From an uncultured Eisenbergiella sp. (lineage in GTDB: Bacteria; Bacillota; Clostridia; Lachnospirales; Lachnospiraceae), in NCBI GenBank assembly GCA_947598825.1, contig CANQFM010000006.1, positions 1 through 64,000 of the forward strand: a DNA stretch of 64,000 bases, given 5' to 3'. Under the pieces are notes generated by a model. That model was not told where the DNA came from. It was given only the letters and a program-made list of their open reading frames with translations, and did not search any database. Of the stretch, positions 8,009 through 17,973 are shown one piece after another. A program made the position numbers and the translations under genes. Numbering within the stretch: position 1 is the stretch's first letter; every line of letters starts with the position of its first letter.

Positions 8009-9940
8009 ATGAAAATGAAACGGCGCAGGCTGATCCCTGTCATCTGCATTCTTTTGCTCTTCCTGATATCCCTGTCCTGGGTCTTTTGTGCGCCCGTCCG
8101 CCAGGAGCTGACCGTAGAAATGTACTACCGGCAGTCGGACGCCGGCATAGCGGCCCAGCTTTTCTGGGGAGAAAACGGGACGCTTTCCGCCGAAAACTGC
8201 TCGGACGGAAGCCGGGAGGGCAATATCGTCCAATTTTCGCTTCCCCAGGCCCCCGATCAGGTGAAAATGCTGCGCGTCGATCCTTCCAATACGGAAGCCG
8301 TCTATAGCATCACGCATTTCGGCTTTCTGCTCAACGGCCAGCCCTTCCTGGAAATGGACGCGGCGCAGATTTTGGACTCCTTTGTACCGGTCAACGCCTC
8401 TCTCTCCCTTTCCGGAGAGGAATTGATTGTGACGCCCAAAAATGCCGACAGCGGGCTTTTTATCGACAGCGAAGCTCTCCATCAGAGCGTGATGGAAGCC
8501 TCTATGCAGCTTTGCCAGGACAAGCTCCGGGAACGGTTCTTCCTGTCCCTGCTTCTGACAGTTGTTCTTCTGACAGCGGTCTGGTTTGCTGCGCCGCTGT
8601 CCGCCTTTTTTTCCTCCTTTTTCAAAAAGGAGGAAACGGGGCATTTTGACTGGTTTTCCCTGACAGCCTGCGCGGTAATCGCCGGCGCCCTGTTGTCGGT
8701 GACCCTTATCGGCCTGTTTTCCGAGCTTGGTCTTCATCCGGACGAATGGGATGTGAAAGCCTGTCTGGACTACGGCATGACCCATTTTTTCCCGCCTGAT
8801 ATGCGGGATCCGGAGGTGGCGAACACCTACAGCGGATACGGCTATACCAAGCTGGAAAATTTCACCTGGTATTTCTTTCTGGCAGGCAAGATCTCCCTGC
8901 TTTGTAAGGCCCTGTTTTGCTCCATTCCTTATTATCGGGTGCCCAATCTTTTGCTGTTTTTGCTGATGGCCGTCCTGTTTTTTAGGAACATCCGGCAAAA
9001 GAAGTGGATGATGGCCGCCTTCGGCATCTGTGCCCAGGCCTGGTATATTTTTTCCTATACCACGGCGGACGCCCTGGATTTTGTCCTGTCGTTTCTGGCC
9101 ATCTGCCAACTGGCCGATCCGAGCAGCCTGCTCTACCGCACGGTGCGCATGCCGGGCCATTCCCGTCGGCGCACGACCGGGATCCTGCTGCTGGGGCTTC
9201 TCTACGGCATGATCACGCTGGGAAAGCCAAACTATTTTTCCATCCTGGCCCTCACCTTCTTTGTCCTGCTGTTTTTGCTCCTGCAGCAGCCGAAGGGGGA
9301 AAAGCGCCGTCTCCTCTGGCGCAATTATCTTGGCATCCTCGGCGTATGCGCGGCGGTCTTTCTTGCCCGCGCCGGCTTTGAGGTGGCCCACTATGGGACG
9401 GAGAGGGCGGCAGTCAAAACAGAAATGGCGATCCTCCATGCGGATTATGACAAAAACCCTGCCACGCCCATAGAAGAGCAGGGCTCCTCCTGGCATATGT
9501 ACGAAAGAGGCGCTTCGCTGTCCGACCTTTTTTCGGAGAATCCGGAGTGGTTTTCCATGAGTTATAAAAGCTTTTGCGGGCTGATCCAGGACAGGGAGAC
9601 GGGATCCTGGTATTATATTCTCATGGGGCTGCTCTATGCTGTCCTGCTTTTGTCCGCAGGCGTCAGCGCCCTGCGAAGCCCCTCTAAATGGGAACGGTGG
9701 GAATTTGCCATCGGCATCCTTCTGATGCTGGGCGGGGTGCTGGCCTCGATCGCCAATTCCTATCTCATCGATTCCCAGGCCCAGGGGCGCTACCTGCTGC
9801 CCCTTCCCCTGATCGCCGCCTATTTGTTTTCCAAAAGGCCGGTGCTGTCGAACAGTCCGCTGTTTAAAGCGGCCCTGCTTCTGGCCGGGATCCTCTCTGT
9901 CGGGTATTTCGGGCTGGTAGGAATCCCCCTGTTTCTCTAA
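8009..9940 (+). CDS. Polytopic membrane protein, possible GT-C type glycosyltransferase
   Basis: 643 residues. A first hydrophobic helix (residues ~8-28) is followed by an extracytoplasmic beta-rich domain of about 140 residues and then by many membrane helices (about nine, from ~175 to the end). The segment LGLHPDEWDVKACLDYGMTHFFPPD contains acidic residues in an outer loop like the catalytic loop of GT-C glycosyltransferases, and a C-terminal QGRYLLPLPLIAAYLFS segment resembles DUF2142-like wall-polymer proteins. Function is inferred only from this architecture. It is monocistronic with its own promoter. GAAGGAAACGG provides the ribosome binding site. Confidence 0.75.
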   Translation: MKMKRRRLIPVICILLLFLISLSWVFCAPVRQELTVEMYYRQSDAGIAAQLFWGENGTLSAENCSDGSREGNIVQFSLPQAPDQVKMLRVDPSNTEAVYSITHFGFLLNGQPFLEMDAAQILDSFVPVNASLSLSGEELIVTPKNADSGLFIDSEALHQSVMEASMQLCQDKLRERFFLSLLLTVVLLTAVWFAAPLSAFFSSFFKKEETGHFDWFSLTACAVIAGALLSVTLIGLFSELGLHPDEWDVKACLDYGMTHFFPPDMRDPEVANTYSGYGYTKLENFTWYFFLAGKISLLCKALFCSIPYYRVPNLLLFLLMAVLFFRNIRQKKWMMAAFGICAQAWYIFSYTTADALDFVLSFLAICQLADPSSLLYRTVRMPGHSRRRTTGILLLGLLYGMITLGKPNYFSILALTFFVLLFLLLQQPKGEKRRLLWRNYLGILGVCAAVFLARAGFEVAHYGTERAAVKTEMAILHADYDKNPATPIEEQGSSWHMYERGASLSDLFSENPEWFSMSYKSFCGLIQDRETGSWYYILMGLLYAVLLLSAGVSALRSPSKWERWEFAIGILLMLGGVLASIANSYLIDSQAQGRYLLPLPLIAAYLFSKRPVLSNSPLFKAALLLAGILSVGYFGLVGIPLFL

Positions 9941-9995
9941 AAAACAAAGCGTACTCCCCAGCAGCCTTAAAAATTAATTTTGAAAGGGAAAACCA

Positions 9996-10319
9996 ATGAT
10001 CGAAAACAAAGACCTGCATTTGAATTTCATAAAAAAAGAACCCCAGACCGGCAGTTTTTGCGGAATGCGCTATCTGCTCAGAAAAGGAAAAAACGAGGAA
10101 GGAGACTGCCTGGAGACCATTCTCTGGCCGGAACCCTTCTGTTTTGCCAAAACGCCGGATTCCGAAAAACAACTGCAGTGTTTTCCCCTGACCGACGATG
10201 GACTGAAAGCCGCGGTGGAATGGCTCAACCGACAGTATGAGGCCCAGGAGGGCCGATGGAAGGTGGCAAGCAGCGGGTTGGGCGATCCGCCTTCTCATTC
10301 AGGCAGCGCGCTTCTATAG
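9996..10319 (+). CDS. Small conserved-looking hypothetical protein
   Basis: 107 residues with AAAGGG eight bases upstream of the ATG. Charged and soluble, with motifs YLLRKGKNEEG, TIWPEP and FPLTDDGLKAAVEWLNRQYE. I have an impression of similar small clostridial proteins but cannot name a family. The last ~15 residues (SGLGDPPSHSGSALL) look unselected, and the stop codon lies inside the stem of the downstream terminator, so the ancestral end may have been earlier. Confidence 0.65.
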   Translation: MIENKDLHLNFIKKEPQTGSFCGMRYLLRKGKNEEGDCLETILWPEPFCFAKTPDSEKQLQCFPLTDDGLKAAVEWLNRQYEAQEGRWKVASSGLGDPPSHSGSALL

Positions 10320-10339
10320 AGAAGCGCGCTTTTTCTTTT
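10305..10339. terminator. Rho-independent terminator between convergent genes
   Basis: AGCGCGCTTCT (10305-10315) pairs perfectly with AGAAGCGCGCT (10320-10330), with a four-base loop and a following T-rich tract. It overlaps the stop codon of the 107-residue protein gene. Confidence 0.85.
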
Positions 10340-10345
10340 CCCCTG

Positions 10346-12115
10346 TTACATCCGCTCCGGCGCAGAGAAGCCCAGCACGTCGATACAGCTTTCCAGCACC
10401 CGCAGCGTCAGTGAAAGCAGGCTGATCCATCCGGCCTGTTTCTTCTCATTTTCTTCCGTCAGGATCCTCGTATCGTGATAAAACCTGTTGAGCGCATTGG
10501 CCAGATCGTAGAGATATGCGCACACTTTATGCGGCGCCAGGTCGGCGCAGGCGCCTTCCATCATGGCGTTAAAGCCGGCAAGCTGCATCATCAGATCCTT
10601 TTCCAGATCGTTTTCGGCCTCCCGGATCGCCTGAGGCGCGATCTCATGTCCCAATTCCCGATACCGTCCCAAAATGGACTTGATCCTTACGATCGTATAG
10701 AGGATATAAGGGCCCGTATCTCCCTCGAAGGAAGTAAACCGGTCAATATCGAATATATAATCCTTTCCGGCCTGATTGGACAGGTCCCCGTATTTAAGGG
10801 CGGACAGCCCCACCACCTTCGCGGTCCCGGCCGCTTCCTCCTGGCTCATCTCATGACGGCTCTCCACGATCTTGCGGTACATTTCCTCATTGATATCCTC
10901 CAGCAAGGATTTCAACTGCATCACACCGCCATCCCTGGTCTTGAACGGTTTCCCGTCTTTTGCGTTCATAGTGCCGAATGGGATATGCACGAGCTGCGTC
11001 TGGGGCTTTACAAGCCCGGCCTTACGGGCCACCCGAAACACCTGCAGGAAATGCATTTCCTGGCGCTTGTCCGCCAGATAGATGATGGCGTCCGCATGCA
11101 GATTTTCCATACGGTCCTTGATGGTTGCCAGATCCGTGGTGGCATACAGCGCCGCGCCGTCGGATTTTAAAATGAGGCAGGGCGGGATCTCCTTGGTATC
11201 CGTTTCCTCTTTGACGTCCACTACCAGCGCCCCGTCGCTCTCATGGGCGAGCCCGGAAGCTTTCATCTCTTCCACCATTTCCGGGATCAGGGGTTTCGCG
11301 TCGGATTCCCCTTTCCACAGGTCGAACTCTATGTTCAGATCCGCATAATTTCTCTTCAGATCCGGCAGGGAAACGGCCATGATCTGCTTCCACAGCGCGT
11401 CATAGCCCCGCACCCCCTTCTGGATCTTGACCGTAGCCTCCAGCGCCGCCTCCTTAAAGGCAGGATCCTCTTTGGCCCTTTTGCTGGCCGCCGGATAGAT
11501 CTCCCCCAGTTGCTCCACCGTAAAGGGCGGTTCCTGGGGGTACTCGCCCTGATAATCCTCATCGAAATAAACCAGCTCCGGCTGCCGCCTTTTAAGCTCC
11601 ATGCAGATCAGCCCCATCTGCGTGCCCCAGTCCCCCAGATGCACGTCGCCGGTGACCGTGTGCCCGCAATAGCGGCAGATCCGTTTGATGCTCTCTCCGA
11701 TGATGGCGGGACGCAGATGCCCGACATGAAGCGGCTTGGCCACGTTCGCGCCGCCGTAGTCCACCACGATATTCCTGGGCTTTTCCGGCATTTCCAGACC
11801 GAATTTCGGACTGCACGCCATTTCATTTACATAATCTCTGACAAAGCTTTCTTTCAGTTTCAAATTCAAAAAACCCGGCGCAGCGACGCCGACCTGGGCA
11901 AATATCCCGCTGTCCTTCAGACAGCCGGCCACCTCCTGGGCGATAATCAGGGGCGCCTTATGGTACGTTTTGGCCCCAGCCATGGCGCCGTTACACTGAT
12001 ACTCGCACAGATCCGGCCGGTTGGACGCCGTGACCCGGCCCAGATTTGCATCGTACCCGGCCGCCGCAAAGCCCCGCTTCATCTCCTCCGAAATAAGATC
12101 CAAAAATTTTTTCAT
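10346..12115 (-). CDS. argS: Arginyl-tRNA synthetase
   Basis: 589 residues. The N-terminal Add-1 domain is followed by VVDYGGANVAKPLHVGHLRPAIIGESI with the HIGH-type motif HVGH, the class I catalytic domain, and a DALR anticodon-binding domain at the C-terminus (ALNRFYHDTRIL, CIDVLGFSAPERM). As in many ArgS there is no canonical KMSKS; FKTRDGG is at that place. It is the last gene of the run purL-queH-argS, three bases after queH. Confidence 0.97.
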   Translation of the reverse strand: MKKFLDLISEEMKRGFAAAGYDANLGRVTASNRPDLCEYQCNGAMAGAKTYHKAPLIIAQEVAGCLKDSGIFAQVGVAAPGFLNLKLKESFVRDYVNEMACSPKFGLEMPEKPRNIVVDYGGANVAKPLHVGHLRPAIIGESIKRICRYCGHTVTGDVHLGDWGTQMGLICMELKRRQPELVYFDEDYQGEYPQEPPFTVEQLGEIYPAASKRAKEDPAFKEAALEATVKIQKGVRGYDALWKQIMAVSLPDLKRNYADLNIEFDLWKGESDAKPLIPEMVEEMKASGLAHESDGALVVDVKEETDTKEIPPCLILKSDGAALYATTDLATIKDRMENLHADAIIYLADKRQEMHFLQVFRVARKAGLVKPQTQLVHIPFGTMNAKDGKPFKTRDGGVMQLKSLLEDINEEMYRKIVESRHEMSQEEAAGTAKVVGLSALKYGDLSNQAGKDYIFDIDRFTSFEGDTGPYILYTIVRIKSILGRYRELGHEIAPQAIREAENDLEKDLMMQLAGFNAMMEGACADLAPHKVCAYLYDLANALNRFYHDTRILTEENEKKQAGWISLLSLTLRVLESCIDVLGFSAPERM

Positions 12116-12118
12116 TTC

Positions 12119-12781
12119 CTACTCCTCGTTCTCCAAGTCCCGGCGTTTCGCCATTTCCCGTTCCCTTTTGGAAAAAACGCAGCCGCAGTAATCCTGCCGG
12201 TACAGGCCGTATTCCCGGCTCAGTTCCAGGGAACGCTGGTAACCGCCCCGCTTTTTAAAATCGGACGGCAGATAGGCCACGCCCAAAGCCGCCCCCATCC
12301 TCTGCCCGATCTCATTGAGCGCCTGCGCATTTTTGAGCGGGCTGATGCTCAGCGTCGTCGTAAAATAATCGAACCCGCCCTCCTTTGCCATGGCCGCGGC
12401 CTCCCGCAGCCGCAGTTCAAAGCAGACCATGCACCGTTTGCCGCCCTCCAGGCAGTCCTCCAGCCCCTGCACCGCTCCAAAAAACCGTTCCGGCTCGTAG
12501 TCCCCTTCGACAAAGGAAATGCGATTCCCGACTCCCTGTGCGTTGAGCGCCCCGATCAGACGCTTTTGTTCCGCGACGCGCAGGCCGTATTCCGCAGGCA
12601 GGGAGATATTCGGATTGTAATAAAAAACCGTGATTTCAAAATACTGCCGCAGATATTCCAGGCAATAGCTGCTGCAGGGAGCGCAGCAGCTATGCAAAAG
12701 CAGACGTCTATGATGGTCCGGCAGGGAATCGAGTACGTTATCCAGTTCTTTCTGATAGTTTACCCTCTGCCCGTTCATCAT
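12119..12781 (-). CDS. queH: Epoxyqueuosine reductase QueH
   Basis: 220 residues (formerly DUF208). LLLHSCCAPCSSYCLEYL has the adjacent cysteines and YRQDYCGCVFS the second pair that together bind the iron-sulfur cluster; GGKRCMVCFELRL is also typical. It performs the last step of queuosine synthesis in tRNA, replacing QueG. The start overlaps the end of purL (ATGATGA), with no strong ribosome binding site, so translation is likely coupled. No other queuosine gene is nearby. Confidence 0.92.
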   Translation of the reverse strand: MMNGQRVNYQKELDNVLDSLPDHHRRLLLHSCCAPCSSYCLEYLRQYFEITVFYYNPNISLPAEYGLRVAEQKRLIGALNAQGVGNRISFVEGDYEPERFFGAVQGLEDCLEGGKRCMVCFELRLREAAAMAKEGGFDYFTTTLSISPLKNAQALNEIGQRMGAALGVAYLPSDFKKRGGYQRSLELSREYGLYRQDYCGCVFSKREREMAKRRDLENEE

Positions 12782-15700
12782 TTAAAGTAGGCCACGCCCG
12801 ACTCAAAGATCTTCAAATCCTGGTCGCCGTAAATATTGATCGCCACCCCGCTGTCCCGGCGTTCGGAATGGGCCATCTTGCCCAGGATCCTCCCATCCGG
12901 AGAAGTGATGCCCTCGATGGCGGCAAAGGAACCGTTGATGTTCCACTCCTCGTCCATGGAAAGATTTCCCTCGGGATCCGCATACTGGGTCGCCACCTGG
13001 CCGTTGGCAAAAAGCTTTTCGATCCATTCCTCAGGCGCGACGAAACGGCCCTCCCCGTGGGAGGCCGGGTTTACATAGGTTTTTCCAAGCTGCGCGCCGG
13101 CCAGCCAGGGCGACTTATTGGATACCACCTTTGTATACACCATTTTGGAAATATGGCGGTTGATAGTATTGAAGGTCAGCGTAGGGGAATCCTCCTTTTG
13201 TCCGACGATCTCCCCATACGGCACAAGTCCCAGCTTGATCAGCGCCTGGAAGCCGTTGCAGATCCCCAGGCACAGGCCGTCCCGCTCTGAAAGCAGCTTC
13301 ATGACGGCCTCCTTGATCTTCTCATTCTGAAAAGCCGTCGCAAAGAACTTCGCGGAACCGTCCGGTTCGTCCCCTGCGGAAAAGCCGCCGGGGAACATGA
13401 TGATCTGCGCCTGGCCGATCTCTTTTTCAAACTCATCCACGGAGGAACGGATATCCTCCGCGCTCAGGTTTTTAAATACCCTCGTGGTCACGTCGGCCCC
13501 TGCGCGCTCAAAGGCCTTTGCGCTGTCGTATTCGCAGTTCGTCCCGGGGAATACCGGAATGAACACCTTCGGCCTGGCGACTTTGTGTTTGCACACATAG
13601 ATGCCGTCCGCCCGATAAAGGCCGGTATCCACCGGCGCGTCCCCTTTCACAGCCTTGGTGGGGAACACCTTTTCCAGCGTCCCTTTCCAGGCGGCCAGCG
13701 CCTCTTTTAAGGAGATCCGAACGCCGGCGACTAAAAAGGCCGGTTCCGCGATCACTTCTCCCAGCAATTCGTACGACCCCGAAATCTGATCCAGGCGGGA
13801 CGCGTCCACTTCGGCTACGATATCCCCCATGCCGTTTTTAAAGAGCGAATCCGGATTTACGGCGTCGCAGACCGCAATGCCCAGCCCATTGCCAAAAGCC
13901 ATCCTGGAGAGGGCGGCCGCCGCGCCGTATCCATCCAGCGCATAGGCGGAAACGATCACCCGGTCTTTGATCAGACCGCCGATCCGGCGATACAGCTCCA
14001 TGACACGTTCGTAGACCGGCAGGTCATAATCGTCCTTTTCAATGGAAAAACGCACCAGTTTGTTGCCGGGCTTCTTTAATTCCGGCGTGATAATATCTTC
14101 CTCTTTCGCCACGTCCACTGCAAAGGATACCAGCGTGGGAGGAACGTCGATCTCATTGAAGGTGCCCGACATGGAATCCTTGCCGCCGATGGAGGGCAAG
14201 CCGTAGCCGATCTGGGCATCGTAGGCGCCCAGCAGCGCCGCAAAAGGCTGGCTCCAGCGCTTCGGATCCTCGGTCATGCGGCGGAAATATTCCTGGAAGG
14301 TGAACCGGATCCTGCTAAAGTCACCGCCTGACGCCACGATCCTGGCCATGGACTGGGTCACCGCATAGATCGCGCCATGGTAGGGACTCCAACTGGAAAG
14401 GTAGGGATCGAAACCATAGGCCATCATCGTTACCGTATCCGTCTTTCCCTTAAGGACAGGCAGCTTGGCCACCATCGCCTGCGTCTCGGTCAGTTGATAT
14501 CTGCCGCCGTAAGGCATAAGCACGCTGCCGGCCCCGATGGAGGAATCAAACATCTCCACCAGCCCCTTCTGGGAGCAGACGTTTAAGTCGGACAGCGTCG
14601 TCAGCCAGGCCTTCCTGATATCTTTCTCCTGCAGGGCGCTGCCCACCGCCCCGATCGCATAGCGATCCAGATAATTGTCTTCCTGAGAAGGGACGTCTAC
14701 GAAAACATCCGTCTCCTGATGGGCGCCGTTGGTGTCCAGAAATGCGCGGGCGATATCCACGATCTTCTTTCCGCGCCATTTCAGGACCAGTCTGGGTTCC
14801 TCTGTCACCACCGCTACCGGCACCGCCTCCAGATTTTCCTGAGCCGCATAATTCAGAAATTCCTCCACGTCCCCGGGCGACACCACCACCGCCATCCGCT
14901 CCTGGGATTCGGATATGGCCAGCTCCGTACCGTCCAGGCCCGCGTATTTCTTCGGCACCCTGTCCAGATCCACCACCAGCCCGTCGGCCAGCTCGCCGAT
15001 GGCAACCGACACGCCGCCGGCGCCGAAATCGTTACACTTTTTGATCAGACGAGAGACTTCCGCCCGCCGGAACAGGCGCTGGATCTTGCGCTCCGTAGGA
15101 GCGTTGCCTTTCTGTACCTCCGCGCCGCAGGTCTCGATGCTCTTCTCCGTGTGTACCTTGGAAGATCCCGTAGCGCCGCCGCAGCCGTCCCGGCCGGTGC
15201 GCCCTCCCAGAAGGATGATGATATCGTCCGGATCGGAATTTTCCCGGATCACGTTCCTGCGGGGAGCCGCCCCCATGACCGCGCCGATCTCCATGCGCTT
15301 TGCCACATAGGCGGGATGATAGATCTCTTTTACATAACCGGTCGCCAGACCGATCTGATTGCCATAGGAAGAATAGCCGCTGGCCGCGCCGCGGACCAGT
15401 TTTTTCTGGGAGAGCTTGCCCTTTAAGGTGTCCGCCACAGGCACCGTCGGATCTGCCGCCCCTGTCACGCGCATGGCCTGATAGACATAGCCGCGGCCGG
15501 AAAGCGGATCTCGGATCGCGCCACCCAGACAGGTGGCCGCGCCGCCGAAAGGCTCGATCTCGGTGGGATGGTTGTGGGTCTCGTTTTTAAAGAACACCAG
15601 CCATTCCTCCGTCACAGGGCCGTCGCCGTAATCCATCTCTACAGGAACCACCACGGAACAGGCGTTGATCTCGTCGGACTGTTCCATATCCTTAAGCTTT

Positions 15701-16569
15701 CCTTCGCGTTTTAATTTGCGCATCGCCATCAGGGCCAGATCCATCAGACAGATAAACTTGTCCGGACGGTCCGCAAAGATCTCCGCCCGGGTGTCCAGAT
15801 AGCTCTGATAGGTGGTTTCCATGGGCGTCCGATAATAACCGTCTGCAAATTCGATGTTTTTAAGCTCCGTAGAAAAAGTGGTATGACGACAGTGATCCGA
15901 CCAGTAGGTATCCAGTACGCGGATCTCCGTCATGGACGGATCGCGCTTTTCCTCGGTTGCGAAATAATTCTGAATGTGCAGAAAATCCTGAAAGGTCATG
16001 GCCAGCCCCAGGGATTCGTACAGCGCTTTCAGATTCTCCCTGTCAAGGGCGGTAAAACCGTCGAAGATTCTGACGTCGGCGGGCTCCTCGAATTTCGTCA
16101 CCAGCGTACAGGGCTTTTCCATCCCGGTCTGTCTGGAATCCACGGGGTTGATGCAATAGGCTTTGATCCTGTCCATCTCCTCATCCGTCAGCGCTCCGAT
16201 GATCAGATAGGTCACGGCGGTCCGGATGACCGGCTGTTCGTCCGCTTTTAAGAACTGGACGCACTGGACGGCGGAATCCGCCCGCTGGTCGAACTGTCCC
16301 GGCAGAAATTCCACGGAAAAAACATGTCCGTTTGCAGGGATCTCGATCCGTTCCCGATAGAGGATGTCCACCGGAGGTTCCGAGAACACGGTGCTGCAGG
16401 CCTGTTCAAAGACCTCGTCGCTTAAGTTTTCCACATCATACCGGATGAACATGCGGACATCCTCGATGGCCTTCATGTTCAGATAGTTGATCAGATCTTC
16501 TTTCAGTTCCAGCGCCTTGACCGCAAATCCCGGTTTTTTCTCCACATAGATCCGTTTTACGTTTTCCAT
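12778..16569 (-). CDS. purL: Phosphoribosylformylglycinamidine synthase, single-chain form
   Basis: 1263 residues. It joins the synthetase part (PurL-type repeats; DTYWSDHCRHTTF, VFFKNETHNHPTEIEPFGGAATCLGGAIRDP) and a C-terminal class I glutaminase domain (VFIPVFPGTNCEYDSAKAF, nucleophile Cys in GICNGFQALIKLGL, His in ASHGEGRF). It converts FGAR to FGAM in purine synthesis. This long form contrasts with the PurS/PurQ/PurL set of Bacillus. Start at 16569, where GGAGAAAAAGGAG precedes the ATG. A TTGACA at the 3' end of the TetR gene could give it a separate promoter, but the -10 is weak. Confidence 0.96.
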   Translation of the reverse strand: MENVKRIYVEKKPGFAVKALELKEDLINYLNMKAIEDVRMFIRYDVENLSDEVFEQACSTVFSEPPVDILYRERIEIPANGHVFSVEFLPGQFDQRADSAVQCVQFLKADEQPVIRTAVTYLIIGALTDEEMDRIKAYCINPVDSRQTGMEKPCTLVTKFEEPADVRIFDGFTALDRENLKALYESLGLAMTFQDFLHIQNYFATEEKRDPSMTEIRVLDTYWSDHCRHTTFSTELKNIEFADGYYRTPMETTYQSYLDTRAEIFADRPDKFICLMDLALMAMRKLKREGKLKDMEQSDEINACSVVVPVEMDYGDGPVTEEWLVFFKNETHNHPTEIEPFGGAATCLGGAIRDPLSGRGYVYQAMRVTGAADPTVPVADTLKGKLSQKKLVRGAASGYSSYGNQIGLATGYVKEIYHPAYVAKRMEIGAVMGAAPRRNVIRENSDPDDIIILLGGRTGRDGCGGATGSSKVHTEKSIETCGAEVQKGNAPTERKIQRLFRRAEVSRLIKKCNDFGAGGVSVAIGELADGLVVDLDRVPKKYAGLDGTELAISESQERMAVVVSPGDVEEFLNYAAQENLEAVPVAVVTEEPRLVLKWRGKKIVDIARAFLDTNGAHQETDVFVDVPSQEDNYLDRYAIGAVGSALQEKDIRKAWLTTLSDLNVCSQKGLVEMFDSSIGAGSVLMPYGGRYQLTETQAMVAKLPVLKGKTDTVTMMAYGFDPYLSSWSPYHGAIYAVTQSMARIVASGGDFSRIRFTFQEYFRRMTEDPKRWSQPFAALLGAYDAQIGYGLPSIGGKDSMSGTFNEIDVPPTLVSFAVDVAKEEDIITPELKKPGNKLVRFSIEKDDYDLPVYERVMELYRRIGGLIKDRVIVSAYALDGYGAAAALSRMAFGNGLGIAVCDAVNPDSLFKNGMGDIVAEVDASRLDQISGSYELLGEVIAEPAFLVAGVRISLKEALAAWKGTLEKVFPTKAVKGDAPVDTGLYRADGIYVCKHKVARPKVFIPVFPGTNCEYDSAKAFERAGADVTTRVFKNLSAEDIRSSVDEFEKEIGQAQIIMFPGGFSAGDEPDGSAKFFATAFQNEKIKEAVMKLLSERDGLCLGICNGFQALIKLGLVPYGEIVGQKEDSPTLTFNTINRHISKMVYTKVVSNKSPWLAGAQLGKTYVNPASHGEGRFVAPEEWIEKLFANGQVATQYADPEGNLSMDEEWNINGSFAAIEGITSPDGRILGKMAHSERRDSGVAINIYGDQDLKIFESGVAYFK

Positions 16570-16613
16570 AGTTCTCCTTTTTCTCCTGAAATATTCTGTC
16601 TTAAACTGCGATG

Positions 16614-17195
16614 TCAATCGGGAACGATGCCGCTTACCAGGGTGAACAGCTCGTCGTCTATCCTTTCTTCCGAAATCCCGATCGTGCGGGACAAAACGCG
16701 CAGCCCTTCCAGCGCATACATGATATTGGCCGCAGCCGCTCTACTTTCCAGCTCATAAAATTCTCCGTTTTCCATGCCGGCCTCCAGAAGCTGGGAAAGG
16801 GCCTGTACCGCGTCGTCAAATTTCCGGCGCTGCGGGTTCTCCTCCGCCGACAGGGCATGGGCGAAATTATACTCATAAGTGGCTACCGTCAGATCTTCCT
16901 TCCGGCCCAGGATCTCTTTTTTCTGTTCCTTAAAAAAGATCATCAGCACGTCCGCAACGGTGGCGTCCTCCTGCAGCCTTCGGGAAAAAACATCGTCCGT
17001 CTCGGCTTCTTCCTCTTTCAGCACCGCCTCGAACACTTCCCGCACGCTGCTAAAGTACAGGTATAAGCCGCCCCGGCTGATCCCGCACGCCTCCACGATA
17101 TCCTTCATGGTGACATCCTTATAGCCCTTCTGCGCAAAGATATGCCGCGCGGTCGTTAAGATCATCTGTCTTTTCTGTTCCGATTTTTCACCCAT
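16614..17195 (-). CDS. TetR/AcrR family transcriptional regulator
   Basis: 193 residues. The N-terminal helix-turn-helix (ILTTARHIFAQKGYKDVTMKDIVEACGISRGGLYLYFSSVREVFEAVL) is a classical TetR domain; the C-terminal ligand domain is not diagnostic. I start at 17195, which has GAGGAAT eight bases upstream; an ATG at 17210 lacks one. It lies 44 bases upstream of purL on the same strand, which may be incidental. No TetR-controlled efflux gene is adjacent, so the regulon is unknown. Confidence 0.88.
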   Translation of the reverse strand: MGEKSEQKRQMILTTARHIFAQKGYKDVTMKDIVEACGISRGGLYLYFSSVREVFEAVLKEEEAETDDVFSRRLQEDATVADVLMIFFKEQKKEILGRKEDLTVATYEYNFAHALSAEENPQRRKFDDAVQALSQLLEAGMENGEFYELESRAAAANIMYALEGLRVLSRTIGISEERIDDELFTLVSGIVPD

Positions 17196-17245
17196 AAAAA
17201 CATTCCTCATCCGTATATTTGCCTGCCGGCCTTCTCGATAAGGAT

Positions 17246-17274
17246 ATTATATGTTAATGACCGGCGTATTTCAA
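17246..17274 (-). promoter_or_regulatory. Promoter of the TetR gene
   Basis: Minus strand TTGAAA (17274-17269), 17 bp spacer, perfect -10 TATAAT (17251-17246). Confidence 0.7.
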
Positions 17275-17339
17275 CAGGAATTTCGGGCGGGGCCTGCCGC
17301 GATTTCATGAAAACTTAAGGATTTTTCCGTTTTCCTTTC

Positions 17340-17368
17340 TTGCAGGAGGGGGAAAAATAGAGTAATAT
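17340..17368 (+). promoter_or_regulatory. Promoter of the VanZ-like gene
   Basis: TTGCAG (17340-17345), 17 bp spacer and TAATAT (17363-17368), divergent from the TetR promoter. Confidence 0.55.
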
Positions 17369-17421
17369 GAGTAACAGTTCCGACACGAACGATCGACGTG
17401 ATCTATGAGAAAGGCTTCGCA

Positions 17422-17973
17422 ATGAAATATGTTATCCTGACGATAAAGAAGATGCTGCGGTATCTGCTTAAGCCGCTTTCTTTCCTGCCAGCGCTGGGGA
17501 TGATGTACCTGATCTATACCTTTTCCGCGCAGTCGGGGATGGAGTCCGGACGGCTGAGCCTTTGGATCAGCACAAAGCTGGTCTCTTTAGCCAACCGCAT
17601 TTTTGACCTGGGCCTTAACGCAGGACAGTTGGCAGCATATGCCGATGCGATCCACTTTTATGTGCGCAAGCTGGCCCATGTATCCGAGTATTTCCTGCTG
17701 GCCGTTTCCGTTGCCCTTCCCCTGTATGTATACCGGCTTCGCGGCTTTTTGCTCGTCCTGGTGGCCGGCCTGTTCTGCGTCGCCTTCGCCGGACTGGACG
17801 AATACCATCAGTCCTTTATTTCCGGGCGTTCCCCGTCGATTCGGGATGTGGGGATCGACAGCATCGGGATCTTTCTTGGCATTTACTGCACCAGGATCGG
17901 CGGTTTTCTCGGCCGGAAGACGGTTTTTGCGCCGCTGTCCCTGTCGAGAAAACGCGCTTCCAAAAGGACGTAG
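17422..17973 (+). CDS. VanZ-like family membrane protein
   Basis: 183 residues with four or five membrane helices. The pattern FSAQSGMESGRLS near the start, HFYVRKLAHVSEYFLLAVSVAL in the middle and AGLDEYHQSFISGRSPSIRDVGIDSIGI is the VanZ-like signature. VanZ itself lowers teicoplanin susceptibility, but most family members have no known role. Start at ATG 17422, with AGAAAGG nine bases upstream; a GTG at 17398 is the alternative. It stands alone. Confidence 0.88.
   Translation: MKYVILTIKKMLRYLLKPLSFLPALGMMYLIYTFSAQSGMESGRLSLWISTKLVSLANRIFDLGLNAGQLAAYADAIHFYVRKLAHVSEYFLLAVSVALPLYVYRLRGFLLVLVAGLFCVAFAGLDEYHQSFISGRSPSIRDVGIDSIGIFLGIYCTRIGGFLGRKTVFAPLSLSRKRASKRT

Noticed and set aside
7817..9496. 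Long minus-strand frame extending the serine protease upstream by some 560 residues
   Set aside because: It is antisense to the well-supported membrane protein gene. The protease signal peptide and ribosome binding site mark the true start at 7816.
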